Assembly (NCBI RefSeq): GCF_030247195.1
Contig: NC_080671.1
Coordinates: forward strand, 215,058,943 to 215,122,942
Length of the DNA: 64,000 nt
From: Topomyia yanbarensis
Lineage: Eukaryota > Arthropoda > Insecta > Diptera > Culicidae
Direction: 5' to 3'
This document shows positions 37,504 to 47,799 of the stretch, piece after piece (the first letter of the stretch is position 1; every line of letters starts with the position of its first letter). Below the pieces are notes generated by a model. That model saw only the letters and a program-made list of their open reading frames with translations. It searched no databases and was not told the DNA's origin. A program made the translations under genes and the position numbers.

Positions 37504-38005
<502 letters not shown>

Positions 38006-38007
38006 TA

Positions 38008-38402
38008 ATAATGAAAATGGTCTGTGGGTGGTGAAAAGTATCTGAGCGCAGCGAAAAATTGAATCGAATGCTATCAATCAATATCGCACTTTCACTGGCA
38101 GACGTTACAATAATGAACAGCTTCAATTTGACAGGATGATAATAGAAATATAGCGAAAATAGGTTCATTGTCCTATTTCGCTCTGGAAATGATTGAAATA
38201 TTAAACGATTTCAAGGACAACTCGATTAGCTAAAAGCGGAAAATTCTCTTCATTGCCCCCTTTGAAGCCTGCTACTTGAGAAGAAACTTTTCCCTAATGT
38301 TTTAAAATTCTTTCCAGTCTTGACAAAATTGTGCAGAAAGAAAGTGCTGCATGACACAAACATCTACGCTTCTGATCCAACCTGCAAAAGTACGCAGGCT
38401 GC
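38008..38402. other. No feature recognised
   Basis: Ordinary sequence between the pogo-like element and the I-clade LINE. Confidence 0.4.
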
Positions 38403-38412
38403 TCTGCTTAGC

Positions 38413-38414
<2 letters not shown>
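38403..38414. other. Left TSD of the I-clade LINE
   Basis: TCTGCTTAGCAA here and again at 44227-44238: a perfect 12-bp target-site duplication around the element. Confidence 0.85.
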
Positions 38415-38443
<29 letters not shown>

Positions 38444-38520
38444 TTATTAACGTGACTTTAAATTTTAATTCATTCGTCACGCTTCGAAAAATTCAATATT
38501 TACAAGTCATTTAACAAAAA

Positions 38521-41500
38521 TTATATGTTCTTCAACAGTTCTACTTCTTTTATAAACTGAATTAGTTTTTTCTCATTACCTATCCCTAAAATTTCGCTTA
38601 ATGTCAGATTCATTAGATGTTTGTCTCTGCTTTGCTGATATTTAGGACAGTCTAGGAGCAGGTGTCTTACGGTGAAGTCATCTCCGCAGCACTGTGGTTT
38701 GTCTTCCCGGTCAAGGATATAGCTGTGGGTCAATTTAGTGTGACCGATCCGTAGCCTGGTGATTGCTGTTTGCTCTGAGGTGTCTTTTACGTCTTCCCAT
38801 GGTAGTGTCGTCGATTTTATGCATCTGGTAAAGGTATTGCAGTTTCTCCATTCAGCCTCCCAAGCTTGACGAAGTAGCGATTTGGCATATTTAACGAAGT
38901 CCTTTGCTGGTACTGGGATATCGGTACATTCCTTAAGTCGTCCTTCGCTAGCTAGAAAATCCGCTCTTTCGTTCCCTGTAATGCCAGTGTGACTTGGCAC
39001 CCAGCAGAACGTGATGTCTTTGCTAGTAGATGCGGTCTCTACGGCCTGTATCCAGGGATGCCGTGTCTTTCCGTGGTCTAAAGCTTGCAGGCAACTTGCT
39101 GAGTCGCTGAAGACGACTGTGTGTCTGGAGATCGAAGCATTTTCAGTAGCCACCAGCAATGCCAGTGCTTCCGCTGAGAAGATGGTGCAACAGTCAGGAA
39201 TGCGCAAGGAGATGTCAACGTTTTCGCTGTGTACTCCTATTCCAACACTGTTTTTATCCAAAGATCCGTCTGTGAAGAACTTCATTGATGTAGAATATCG
39301 CTTCGTTTGTGTTTCATTGAAGATTGCTTGAGTTTTTGAAGACGCCTCGTGAGCTCGAATTTTGTTTTTGATGCTCCAATCAATTCGGGGTTTAACCGAA
39401 TCCCATGCTCGGTCGCTCATCCTGTTTACAGTACTTATGGTAGATATTCGGTGTGAGGTTATTCGCTCTAGCCATTCTGAGGCTCTTCTGACCATGGGGC
39501 AGACAAGTTCCTCATCTACAGGTCGTTTTTCTAGCCAGCTGCATGCTTTCCCGATAAGCCGATCAGTCATGATGTGTTTGAAAGGTAGCTGTCCACTTTC
39601 GGATAGCAATGATGAGATAGGGCTAGTTATGAGCGCTCTGGATATGGTTCGAATAGCAGAATTGTAGGTGGGCTGAATCCTTTTTATCACTTTATCACCT
39701 CCTCGACTGTAGAAACCAAAACCGTGTGATAGTTTTGATATCAGGATACTATCACAGACTCTAAAGAGCGTGTGACGGTTACCTCCAGCGTATCTGCGAC
39801 TGATAGCTTTTATGATCTGCAGTCGGTTACGACATTCTTTGACGAGCTGGTCAGCGTGTTTTTTAAAGTTAAGTTTCGAGTCTACTTGCACTCCGAGTAT
39901 TCTTGCGGTTGTCACTTTTTTGATAGTACCTTTAGAGGTCTTAAGTTCTGGTACTTTGCTATGCCTTCCTCCGTTGCAGATGTGGATTAGTTTTGATTTG
40001 TCCGTAGAAAACTGTAGTCCATATTGTTCGGCCCAGATCAGCACTTTATTTAGCGCAGTTTGTGCTTTGGCTCGAGCTTGTCTTGGAAATCTACTTGTAC
40101 TGATGATGATCAGATCATCGGCATAAAGCAATATTTCCATGTCTTCGGTAACGCATTCACTAATAGAGCTAATTGCAATGTTAAATAAGGTGGGAGAGAT
40201 AACTGAGCCTTGAGGTATTCCGTTTTCTAGCGGTCGTTGATCCGAGAGGGCGCCATCAACAGCGACTCGAAAGGTTCTTTCATCGAGGAAGTTGTATACG
40301 TAACTCAGCATTTTTCCTCCAACATTCCATTTACTGAGTGTGGTGATAATCGGGTGTCTCCAGGTCCGGTCAAAAGCTTTCGAAAGGTCCAACATTATGA
40401 CATCGGAGTGCATGTCGGATTGGAGGGCTTGTTCCAGTATCATTTCAAATTTTGCGAGATGGCTGTCCACGCCGGTGCCTGGACGGAAGGCAAACTGCCG
40501 GTTTCCAAGCCGCTGGTTGAATTCAATGTCCTGGACGAGTCGTCGATTAACCATTCTCTCAAGAATTTTGCCGACACAACTGGTCAAAGAAATCGGCCTA
40601 TATTCGTCCGCTTCAGTTCCTTTCTTGTCGGGTTTTTTGATTGGCATAATTGTGGCTTCTTTCCATTCAGTTGGAACTACACCACTGTTCCATACACCAT
40701 TGTAGAGATCAAGTAGGATCAGTTTTGCCTGAACTGGTAGATGCTTCAACAGCGGGTATCCAATGCGATCTGGTCCTTCGGAGAGTCCGGTAGCCTTACT
40801 TAGCGCCCAACTAAGCTCACTGAAGCTAAAGTTGGCATCTATTGGCGAGGGTGCGACGTTAAAATCAGGTAAATTTTGTTCCTCTTTAGCTTTTCTATAT
40901 TGGAACTCTTTCGTGTAGCCGTTGGTTGCTGATACTGCTGCAAAATGATCAGCTAATGAATTGGCCATGTCCGCAGGTAGGTCAGTGATCGTTCCGTCAA
41001 TTCGCAGGTACTTTTTATTGACTCTCCTATCACCGCGCAGAGCGTTAATCTTACCCCACAATTTCTTGGATGTTGCGGTCGGGTTGATTTCGCTTACAAA
41101 TTTTTCCCAGCTTGTTTTCTTCGCTTCTTCTATCGCATTTGTTGCATCCTTCCGAGCTTTTTGAAAATCTTTCAAAGCTTGCTCCTTTCTAGGGTCCTTC
41201 TCATCAAGCCTTCGTAAGGCTCGGAGAGTTTTTCTCCTGTGTTTTATGGCTGTTTTAACAGATTCATTCCACCATGGAACTGATTTAGGTCCAGGGCGTC
41301 CACTTGTTCGCGGAATGGATTCTTTAGCCGCTTTAAAAACAAGTTGGTTGAACTCGGGTATTGTGTACTCCTTAGTTAGCACTAATTTTTCCCTTATCTT
41401 CAGCTGATACTTTTCCCAGTTCGCTTCGTCGTATCGCCATCGTGGTCTAGCGCAAATACGCGGAGTCGATTGGCCAGTAATCAACCTGATTGGGAAGTGA

Positions 41501-42180
41501 TCACTGCCGTGGTTATCTTCCTCGACTATCCAGCTGAACCTAGCCGAAATTTGCCAGGATACTGCCGAGAGGTCGATTGCAGTTGTGGAACCGTTGGTGG
41601 GGTTAATTCTGGTGTGCGTTCCATCATTGAGAAAAATTAGTCCTTTATTATCGCAAACTTTTTTAACAATTTCTCCTTTCCGGTCGGAGTGCTTAGAGCC
41701 CCATTCGGGGCTAGCGGCATTAAAATCACCCATTAAAATCACGGGTTCGGGTAACTGGGTAATTAGTTCATTGAGCTGTTCCTCAATTTTTTTGAGTGAG
41801 TGCTCGCTTGGGGGGATGTATATGCTGACTATCGTTGATTTTGTGCCAGTGTCTATTTGTACTGCTACTGCTTGCATATCGGTTCGAATCTTTAGTCGGT
41901 CGTGTGGTATTCCTTTTCGTATTCCAAGTGCTACTCCGTGCGCGAATTTGTTTATTGATCCTTCGGCCAGATATAATTCATAGTCTTTAAGGTTGGGGGT
42001 GGAGTTTAACGGTGTCATCGTTTCCTGCAGCGCCAAAACAGTGGGGGAATACTGATTTATTAACAGCTGCAGTTCGGGTAATTTTTTTCTCAATCCGGCT
42101 ACGTTCCATTGAAGAGCAAAAGTGTTGTCTACAAGCTTTTCTCTTTTTCCTCCAGTTTTATTATTGTTTGGGAGGGCCAT
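38521..42180 (-). CDS. I-clade LINE ORF2: endonuclease, RT, RNase H (1,219 aa)
   Basis: Uninterrupted. Endonuclease: LQWNVAGL (23-30), catalytic Glu in LQET (51-54), MGDFNAASPEW (150-160), GSDHFPI (225-231). RT: EYRPISL (526-532), IMLDLSKAFD (595-604), GIPQGSVISPTLF (654-666), catalytic LLYADDLII (684-692). RNase H: KFFTDGSLD (967-975), SAEAL (1002-1006), FSDSASC (1024-1030), WVPSHTGITGNERADFLA (1060-1077); the acidic residues are present. A Cys/His cluster CCGDDFTVRHLLLDC sits near 1164. The enzyme nicks target DNA and primes cDNA on it. Its start overlaps the end of ORF1 by 20 nt in another frame, so reinitiation or frameshift is needed. Confidence 0.95.
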   Translation of the reverse strand: MALPNNNKTGGKREKLVDNTFALQWNVAGLRKKLPELQLLINQYSPTVLALQETMTPLNSTPNLKDYELYLAEGSINKFAHGVALGIRKGIPHDRLKIRTDMQAVAVQIDTGTKSTIVSIYIPPSEHSLKKIEEQLNELITQLPEPVILMGDFNAASPEWGSKHSDRKGEIVKKVCDNKGLIFLNDGTHTRINPTNGSTTAIDLSAVSWQISARFSWIVEEDNHGSDHFPIRLITGQSTPRICARPRWRYDEANWEKYQLKIREKLVLTKEYTIPEFNQLVFKAAKESIPRTSGRPGPKSVPWWNESVKTAIKHRRKTLRALRRLDEKDPRKEQALKDFQKARKDATNAIEEAKKTSWEKFVSEINPTATSKKLWGKINALRGDRRVNKKYLRIDGTITDLPADMANSLADHFAAVSATNGYTKEFQYRKAKEEQNLPDFNVAPSPIDANFSFSELSWALSKATGLSEGPDRIGYPLLKHLPVQAKLILLDLYNGVWNSGVVPTEWKEATIMPIKKPDKKGTEADEYRPISLTSCVGKILERMVNRRLVQDIEFNQRLGNRQFAFRPGTGVDSHLAKFEMILEQALQSDMHSDVIMLDLSKAFDRTWRHPIITTLSKWNVGGKMLSYVYNFLDERTFRVAVDGALSDQRPLENGIPQGSVISPTLFNIAISSISECVTEDMEILLYADDLIIISTSRFPRQARAKAQTALNKVLIWAEQYGLQFSTDKSKLIHICNGGRHSKVPELKTSKGTIKKVTTARILGVQVDSKLNFKKHADQLVKECRNRLQIIKAISRRYAGGNRHTLFRVCDSILISKLSHGFGFYSRGGDKVIKRIQPTYNSAIRTISRALITSPISSLLSESGQLPFKHIMTDRLIGKACSWLEKRPVDEELVCPMVRRASEWLERITSHRISTISTVNRMSDRAWDSVKPRIDWSIKNKIRAHEASSKTQAIFNETQTKRYSTSMKFFTDGSLDKNSVGIGVHSENVDISLRIPDCCTIFSAEALALLVATENASISRHTVVFSDSASCLQALDHGKTRHPWIQAVETASTSKDITFCWVPSHTGITGNERADFLASEGRLKECTDIPVPAKDFVKYAKSLLRQAWEAEWRNCNTFTRCIKSTTLPWEDVKDTSEQTAITRLRIGHTKLTHSYILDREDKPQCCGDDFTVRHLLLDCPKYQQSRDKHLMNLTLSEILGIGNEKKLIQFIKEVELLKNI

Positions 42181-43465
42181 TTTTGGTTCGGTGGCGCTTC
42201 TTCAGCTCTTTCCGATTGACAACAATTGTATCCGATCCGTCGGAGTCGTTGTCCGTGATACTCATTCCTTCGGTGTTGGTATCGGAATTTGCAATTTCAA
42301 TTGGGTCTTCTAGCATCGGTTGTGTGATTGGTATTTGGGTCATGCGATTTAGCTCGGCGGTTTCATTAGACTTCGCAGTAGTCTTTTTCGGAGGCGGTGG
42401 ACGAAATTCAGATCCGGTTGGCGTTTCCGGCGATATTTCCTTGAGGCGTTTGTTCTGTTTCTTAGAAATTTTACCTTCGGTTTTTTGACATTGGCAGTTG
42501 GGACGTACTTTCAGTTCATTTATCACAGCGGCAAGCTCGTTTCGTAGAGTAAATAGCTCTGCTTTAAGGTTAGCTATTTCCTTGTCCTTACTGTCTGGTT
42601 GAACATTTAGTCTTTTGCTGACGCTGGCGAAAGATTTTGGACCAACACAATTGTCGTACTGCTTCTTGGCTTCGGCGAATGACAATCCTTGCTCGGTTTT
42701 GATTCTGACGATCTCGTTCTCCCGTCTATATACTTGACAGTTACGATCGATTGGCTTGTGCCCCATTTTACAGTGAAAACAGTTGTCCACTTGGTTGCAG
42801 TCTTCGGTTTTGTGTTCTAGGGAAGAGCAGTTTTGACACTTAGGTGCGCCTTTGCAGCGAGCCTTGGTGTGTCCATATTCTAGACAGCAAAAACATAGCA
42901 TAGGTGCGGGATAATACATTCTTGTTGCCACCCTTAGCGCTCCAAAGTAGACATGCTGTGGCCGTGTGGTTCCTTCAATCGTCAGAATTAAAGTGGGTGT
43001 GTTGATTCTCGTTTTATCCACCATTTTTGTGATCCGGCGAACCGCAATTACCCCTTGGGATGCAAGTTCAACTAATAGCTCCTCTTGTGTCATTTCACTA
43101 ACCTCTGGACAGTTTACGATGCACTTACTGTAATTAAGCGTGGGGTGCGCTACAACTTCAACTTCGGTTCCGTCAAACAACTTTTTCATGCCAAGCAGCT
43201 TGTTAGCATGAACTTGCTGTCTCACTTTGAGAATGTATTTGGTTCCTTTTGCTTCGGTGGTAGCAGTATATTCATTACCAATCAATAATTGGATGGACTT
43301 ACCGACACTGAAGGGATGATTTTTCGGCAGTACTCCTTCGTTGGCAGCTTTAAGTGAGAGCACAATCACCTTACCGTGCTTTCCTTCCGGATCCATCCAG
43401 CTCGGACAGCCAGCACCGGAATCATCCGGTGGCCGGGGCAGCCCATACGCCGACGATGAGGCCAT
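42161..43465 (-). CDS. I-clade LINE ORF1, gag-like RNA-binding protein (434 aa)
   Basis: Uninterrupted. The N-terminal 180 residues fit the RRM-like region of I-factor ORF1 proteins. Three zinc knuckles follow: CFCCLEYGHTKARC (191-204), CQNCSSLEHKTEDC (210-223) and CFHCKMGHKPIDRNC (229-243). A short coiled coil is likely at 295-320 (EIANLKAELFTLRNELAAVI). The tail is acidic and polar. The protein binds the LINE RNA and forms the RNP with ORF2 protein. The Met at 43465 lies about 760 bp from the element's 5' end. Confidence 0.93.
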   Translation of the reverse strand: MASSSAYGLPRPPDDSGAGCPSWMDPEGKHGKVIVLSLKAANEGVLPKNHPFSVGKSIQLLIGNEYTATTEAKGTKYILKVRQQVHANKLLGMKKLFDGTEVEVVAHPTLNYSKCIVNCPEVSEMTQEELLVELASQGVIAVRRITKMVDKTRINTPTLILTIEGTTRPQHVYFGALRVATRMYYPAPMLCFCCLEYGHTKARCKGAPKCQNCSSLEHKTEDCNQVDNCFHCKMGHKPIDRNCQVYRRENEIVRIKTEQGLSFAEAKKQYDNCVGPKSFASVSKRLNVQPDSKDKEIANLKAELFTLRNELAAVINELKVRPNCQCQKTEGKISKKQNKRLKEISPETPTGSEFRPPPPKKTTAKSNETAELNRMTQIPITQPMLEDPIEIANSDTNTEGMSITDNDSDGSDTIVVNRKELKKRHRTKNGPPKQ

Positions 43466-44226
43466 TCGGCCGGAGAAAATAGAACCAACTAATCACTCAC
43501 TATAATTTACTATCGCAGTTTTGCACAACCAAATCGCGTCACCCTATCTATGTCACTCGCCAAATGGCGATTTTTTCACACCCGATCGCGTCACTCGCCT
43601 GTGCCGTTTTTTTTCACTACCAGCGGCGTCACCTTCCGAAGGTGGTTTCTTATCCCCGATAGCGTCACTTTTCTCCCAAATACAGTTTTCAACACTAGAT
43701 CGATTCACTTTTTCACCCCAACCTCTTCACTTTGTCGATGTCGGCTTTTTACACAGCCGGCGGCGTCACCATGAATAGCGGTTTTTCACACCCGAATAGC
43801 GTCACTTTTCGTTCGCGGTATTTTTCACTCCCGATAGCGTCATCCGAAAAAAGAGACGGCGGATGCCTCCCCGGTCGATGCCGGTTATCACTATCACGGG
43901 AGACTGAGTTTTTTCCTTCACTTTGCTGCCTTTTGCACGAAAAATAACCTGACCGACCAGCAGCAGTAGGATGGTTTTAACACAAAAAATGAGTTCGCAA
44001 GTTTTTTCACTTCCGTTGGCGACTCTTTTAACACTTCCCGATGGCACTGCCCGACCGAAAAGGGGCAGAGGAGGCTTTCCCGGTCTATGCCGGTTGTCAC
44101 ACTCGCGGGACAGAAACCGTTTGCACAACTTTTTCACTCGCTTCGACTGTTGTTTGCTTGTTCGCTCGTGTTCAAAAGCGTCTGAACAGCTCGCTTGTCA
44201 GAAACAGACTCGATGATGATCATCTG
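43466..44226 (-). promoter_or_regulatory. 5' UTR of the I-clade LINE with short repeats
   Basis: GC-rich relative to its surroundings. The word GCGTCAC (minus GTGACGC) recurs at about 43545, 43588, 43627, 43664, 43766 and 43798, usually beside CCCGATAG. A longer block near 43862-43905 (CCCCGGTCGATGCCGGTTAT) recurs diverged near 44069-44112. LINEs of this kind carry internal promoters near the 5' end; which part is promoter cannot be read from sequence alone. Confidence 0.6.
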
Positions 44227-44529
44227 TCTGCTTAGCAAACATATGCAGAACGATTGGTTCCGCTTTGACGGCTGTGTTAGGGAAGTGCATCTTCACGTGA
44301 GAAAAATTTGAGTTCTTCCGAGAGAATCAAAAATACAACTTTCAATTAAATGTTCAATTATACAACTGGTAAAAAATCTTGCCTGGCAACATTTAACATA
44401 ACTCCGAAGTGTAGTCACGGAACACCGGTTGTCACTGACATTAGCTCATCTTTTTAGCTCTAATGAAGCAAACAAACAGCAAACTAAATATATCTTTCAA
44501 TTCAATTCTTTACCAGGATTTGTTTTGGT
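44227..44529. other. Right TSD and spacer to the H2B pseudogene
   Basis: The 12-bp TSD is 44227-44238. The rest is unique sequence. Near 44488-44496, the minus strand carries a purine-rich GAAAGA word a short way downstream of the histone stem-loop, at a position where a histone downstream element would be expected. Confidence 0.5.
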
Positions 44530-44545
44530 GACCCTGAAAAGGGCC
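44530..44545 (-). terminator. Histone mRNA 3' stem-loop
   Basis: The minus strand reads GGCCCTTTTCAGGGTC, followed by ACCA. This is the canonical replication-dependent histone 3' end: a 6-bp stem (one G-U pair) and a TTTC loop, bound by SLBP and cleaved without polyadenylation. It lies 35 bases past the H2B stop codon. Confidence 0.93.
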
Positions 44546-44580
44546 GGTGGTGGGGTGTGGGCGGGTCATCCGGCGACGAC

Positions 44581-44831
44581 TTATTTCGAGCTGGCATACT
44601 TGATAACGGCATTGGTACCTTCCCATGCGACATGTTTGGCTAGCTCATCCGGCAACTTCAAACGAACGGCAGTCTGTACTTCACGCCAGACGAGAGGCCT
44701 CGTTCGCAATGCACTCTAAGATATCATTCACGAAGCTGATGGACACACCTTGTAAAAGTAGACAGCGTTATTTTCACCTCTTTTCACGATGTTCGTCGGC
44801 GCTTTGCCTTACCGCTAGCTTTCGGTGTCAT
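44581..44831 (-). pseudogene. Histone H2B pseudogene
   Basis: Read on the minus strand, it starts MTPKASGKA at 44831, close to the H2B N-terminus. Pieces of H2B follow in order: ENNAVYFYKV (H2B ...AIYIYKV), [20 protein letters not shown] (H2B alpha-2) and [17 protein letters not shown] to IKYASSK and stop. Internal deletions remove most of the basic N-terminal tail, the HPDTG region and the HYNKRSTIT region, and cause frameshifts and stops. The copy is about 250 bp where an intact gene needs about 370. It keeps its TATA box and 3' stem-loop and has no poly(A) tail, so it looks like a displaced genomic copy and not a retrocopy. No other histone gene is in the window. Confidence 0.9.
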
Positions 44832-44904
44832 AGTGACGATGACGGCTTGACACTGCTGCTGCTACGTGCGAACTGAAACTAATGAAAAAATTGACTGTAC
44901 CTAT

Positions 44905-44913
44905 CCTTTTATA
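44905..44913 (-). promoter_or_regulatory. TATA box of the H2B pseudogene
   Basis: The minus strand reads TATAAAAGG, about 75-80 bases before the start codon. A likely start region with TTTCAGTTCG follows and a GGGGCGGGCC word lies upstream. This arrangement is typical of insect histone promoters. Confidence 0.7.
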
Positions 44914-44989
44914 CTCGACCGTAGCGAAACGAAAGTCCGTCCTTTTATGTTTATCGCGTTTCGTTCATTCGTTGGCCCGCCCCTTTAGT

Positions 44990-45179
44990 GGACGATGTAC
45001 AATAAACCGATTACATGATAGAAAGCGTTTTGCGAATGGCATTGGTTAAGGAGAAAGAAAAGAGGGCCTTCGCATTCAAAATTGCATTTCTGGTCGAAAC
45101 TATGGAAAATCCGCCCTTATCAGGGCGACTATTTTCGTCATATAAAGAATTACTTTGATGTTTTCCGCTAGTATAAATT
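44990..45179. other. No feature recognised
   Basis: Unique sequence between the histone promoter and the next repeat. No divergent H2A start was found, although H2A and H2B are often divergent in insects. Confidence 0.4.
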
Positions 45180-46060
45180 AACGTACAGTCCTTATAGCTG
45201 GAATGTGAAAAAGTTTCTCATACATGTACCCTAGGGTGACAATAAAACGACCATTTTTGAAATTACTAATCTACACCCCCTAGCGTCGTTCCAAATCATG
45301 AAAAAATGACACTGTCCAAATTTGAGCGAAATCGGTTAACCCTAACCCCTCCCCCAACGAGCTTAAAGTTTGTATGGGATTTTTGGCCAAAATGTATGGG
45401 GAAACACTCACAGTTCACACTATCGCCCCTAGAGGTCGCTGTAAATTTCCGAACACGGACCTAGGAAGGAGTTAAGCTTTTGAAGATATGCCGAACAAGT
45501 TTGTCGAAGACTGCAAGACAATCCAACCAACCGTTAAAGAGTTATTACCGTTTAAAGTTGGATACTGCTGCTTAACATTCGCAAAGGGCGTACTCCGCTT
45601 ATCTCATATATGTGAACCACATGCAAAAGTTGGGCAAGGTTAGGAAAAACTCATATATCTCTGAAACGACGAGAGATAGCAGGTTATGATGTTCCACAAA
45701 GTTGTAGAGAAATAAAAGGGCTTTTTGGTTTCACTGGAAAGTTTCAGGATTTCTCCGCATGGTGGCGGTAATGAGCCAAGCAATTTAAAGGGAATGCTCC
45801 TATCTGTACAACGCTAAGAGATGGAGCATTTGGATGTTCTACAAAGTTGTAGAGTAGCAAAAAATACTTTATTCTCTAATTTCAGAAATGCAAAATTCCA
45901 CCACATGGTGGCGCCAGTGAGCAAAATTAATTCAAGGTAATTCTATACAATGGTAAGAGATAGTGCAATCTGATGTTCTACGAAGTTGTAGAGTATTTCA
46001 AAGACTATCGTGTCTCGTTATAAAAATTGGAATTAGGGCGCATGATGTATATGAAACTAA
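45180..46060 (+). repeat. Modular repeat with GTTGTAGAG units
   Basis: From about 45540 on, this is an inverted copy of 63500-64000. It holds three related modules of about 140 bp, each with GATGTTCTACAAAGTTGTAGAG (or close) at 45690, 45833 and 45972 and a CATGGTGGCG word between them. A weaker fourth module lies near 46497. There is no ORF and I cannot name the family. Confidence 0.75.
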
Positions 46061-46115
46061 ACAAATCGCTTCTAAAGAATTTCATTTACGCCAAGTTGTT
46101 TGAAAAATATACTAT

Positions 46116-46436
46116 TTGGCAAAGCAAATTGACAGTTTACGCCGTGTTAAAATGAACAGCTTCTTGAGACACTTTGTGGATGACTTGTCAAGAGACATAT
46201 CTTTGGGTACTCTTTGGAACACATGCAGAAGAATTCGAAATCGTAAGAAGACGTTTGTCCAGATTCTAATACTGTGTAGAATATCATTCAATATGCTCCC
46301 ACAACACAGTGGTCTAGAATGTGAATTTAGCAGCAATTTTAACTTTTTGCTAAAATTAAATGACTTAGCCTTACAACATGTTTGGCAAAGTTGTTGTACT
46401 TTGCAATGCCCTTCTTTTTGTTTAAACAGATGCTAG
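46116..46436 (+). pseudogene. Possible LINE ORF2 linker fragment
   Basis: A 106-codon frame. Its first 50 residues (FLRHFVDDLSRDISLGTLWN, then RRIRNRK) resemble the stretch between endonuclease and RT in Jockey- or I-like LINEs. No RT or endonuclease motif is present and it sits inside the modular repeat. The assignment is tentative. Confidence 0.3.
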
Positions 46437-46876
46437 GGTGATCCTAATTTTAGCAATTTTTAAAATTGAACTTTTTAACGGTTCAAGATAGAACTTTATT
46501 GTTCGATGTAAAAGTTGTAGAGAAACACATTTTAAACAAATTTGCTGAAGACATGCAAGCTCTAGCTGTTGTAATTTTCATTACACGAGAAAACCAAATG
46601 TAAGCTTCAGGGTGTTCAGTAACCTTCCCCCAGCTAACAAAGCTAGCAAAACTTTGCGGGCGCACCAGCGGCTGCTCGTTCATTGGGGCACTTGCGCGAC
46701 TTCCGAAGGGTTAAAAAACGGTTTTATTTCTAAAACTTTTGTAGTTTTTATTTTACACTGAAGTACCCTTTGGACAACTTGAAGATTATTTTAGGGCGCG
46801 TAATTTGCTTTAAAACATTAACTGACTACTAAACTTTTTTCGTTTCGAAGTTATGAGAACTTTCATATAAAAACGT
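46437..46876. repeat. Tail of the modular repeat and unassigned sequence
   Basis: It includes the weak fourth GTTGTAGAG module near 46497-46530 and then unassigned sequence up to repeat copy C. Confidence 0.4.
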
Positions 46877-47794
46877 TTTTAATCCACCTAATAGTGTGAT
46901 GATACATTTTGTATAACTCTTATCACTCATTTCGTAGAACTTCTAGTTTTCCGATCTGTTTACTTCACATTCTTGCTCTCACTTGAGTACTATGGCTCTT
47001 ATTTTCAAAACTTTCCCTACCCAGTAATCTCTAGCTAATTGAATATGGTTAAAATGTAAAAAAAGAAAATGTGGCTAACATAGTCGAAATAAAAAGTAAA
47101 TTTTAAAGTAATTGAAATTTTTTAACAGAAGTGACGGAAGGTTATCGAAAAGTTTCGTGAAAAAGAAAATTCCAGTAATGATAATGATTTACCCTAACGG
47201 TTTTCGAGAGTTTTTTATTTGTTCTTTGGCATTAGGATTAGGGATAATAATTCAAATCAAAGATATTACTGGGAAGTCATTTTTAGAAAAAGTCGATATC
47301 GAACTAAAATTTGAACTATGCACGCATGCACTTCAGGAAAGTGAGATATCAAGAGCTGAAATTTCAATGCTTAGTTCTCATCCGCGTTGGGAATTCGAGT
47401 CAACGCTATTGAGTATGAACTTCAAATCTATTCGAAAATTTGTTTTTCGAATTTTTTGACTCAGCACAACATATATAACCCCTTTAGGAAAATTCAGTTT
47501 TCGCTACACAATGCATTGATTGAAGAATTTATATATGTTATTAACGGAGCATCAGCATTAATTCGTTTTTATTTCTATTATATGGGCCATTTTTCCGCAT
47601 TTCCATTAAATTGGTTTGACCTTTGAGATTTCTTGCACTGATATTGTCCTATGCTAATTTTAGCGTCACTATCCCATGTAGTATGTGTTATCAAAAACTT
47701 CGCGAAGCATCAAGTTCCAAATGTCCATATAATACCCGAAGAAAGCAATAAGAGTTATATGAAATGTATCATCACACTGTTAGATGGATTAAAA
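46877..47794. mobile_element. Dispersed repeat, copy C, with complete TIRs (918 bp)
   Basis: Inverted ends of about 45 bp: TTTTAATCCACCTAATAGTG on the left and CACTGTTAGATGGATTAAAA on the right. The interior from about 47130 matches the last 1.2 kb of copies A and B, without the MITE they carry. This copy shows that the shared terminus of A and B is a transposon end. No ORF; the TSD is not clear. Confidence 0.75.
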
Positions 47795-47799
47795 CCGTT

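Larger units (their letters stand above)
38415..44226 (-). mobile_element. I-clade LINE, apparently intact (5.8 kb)
   Basis: On the minus strand it has a 5' UTR of about 760 bp, ORF1 (43465 to 42161), ORF2 (42180 to 38521), a short 3' UTR and a poly(A) tail (25 T on the plus strand at 38415-38439, next to a TTTTTATTAA stretch). Both ORFs are uninterrupted and the 12-bp TSD is perfect. The ORF2 order (endonuclease, RT, RNase H) and three-knuckle ORF1 are the I-clade plan. It resembles the mosquito I elements described as MosquI; exact identity is not claimed. It may be transposition-competent. Confidence 0.9.

Noticed and set aside
44429..44876. Plus-strand frames over the histone segment
   Set aside because: These are antisense to the H2B pseudogene and carry no domain.
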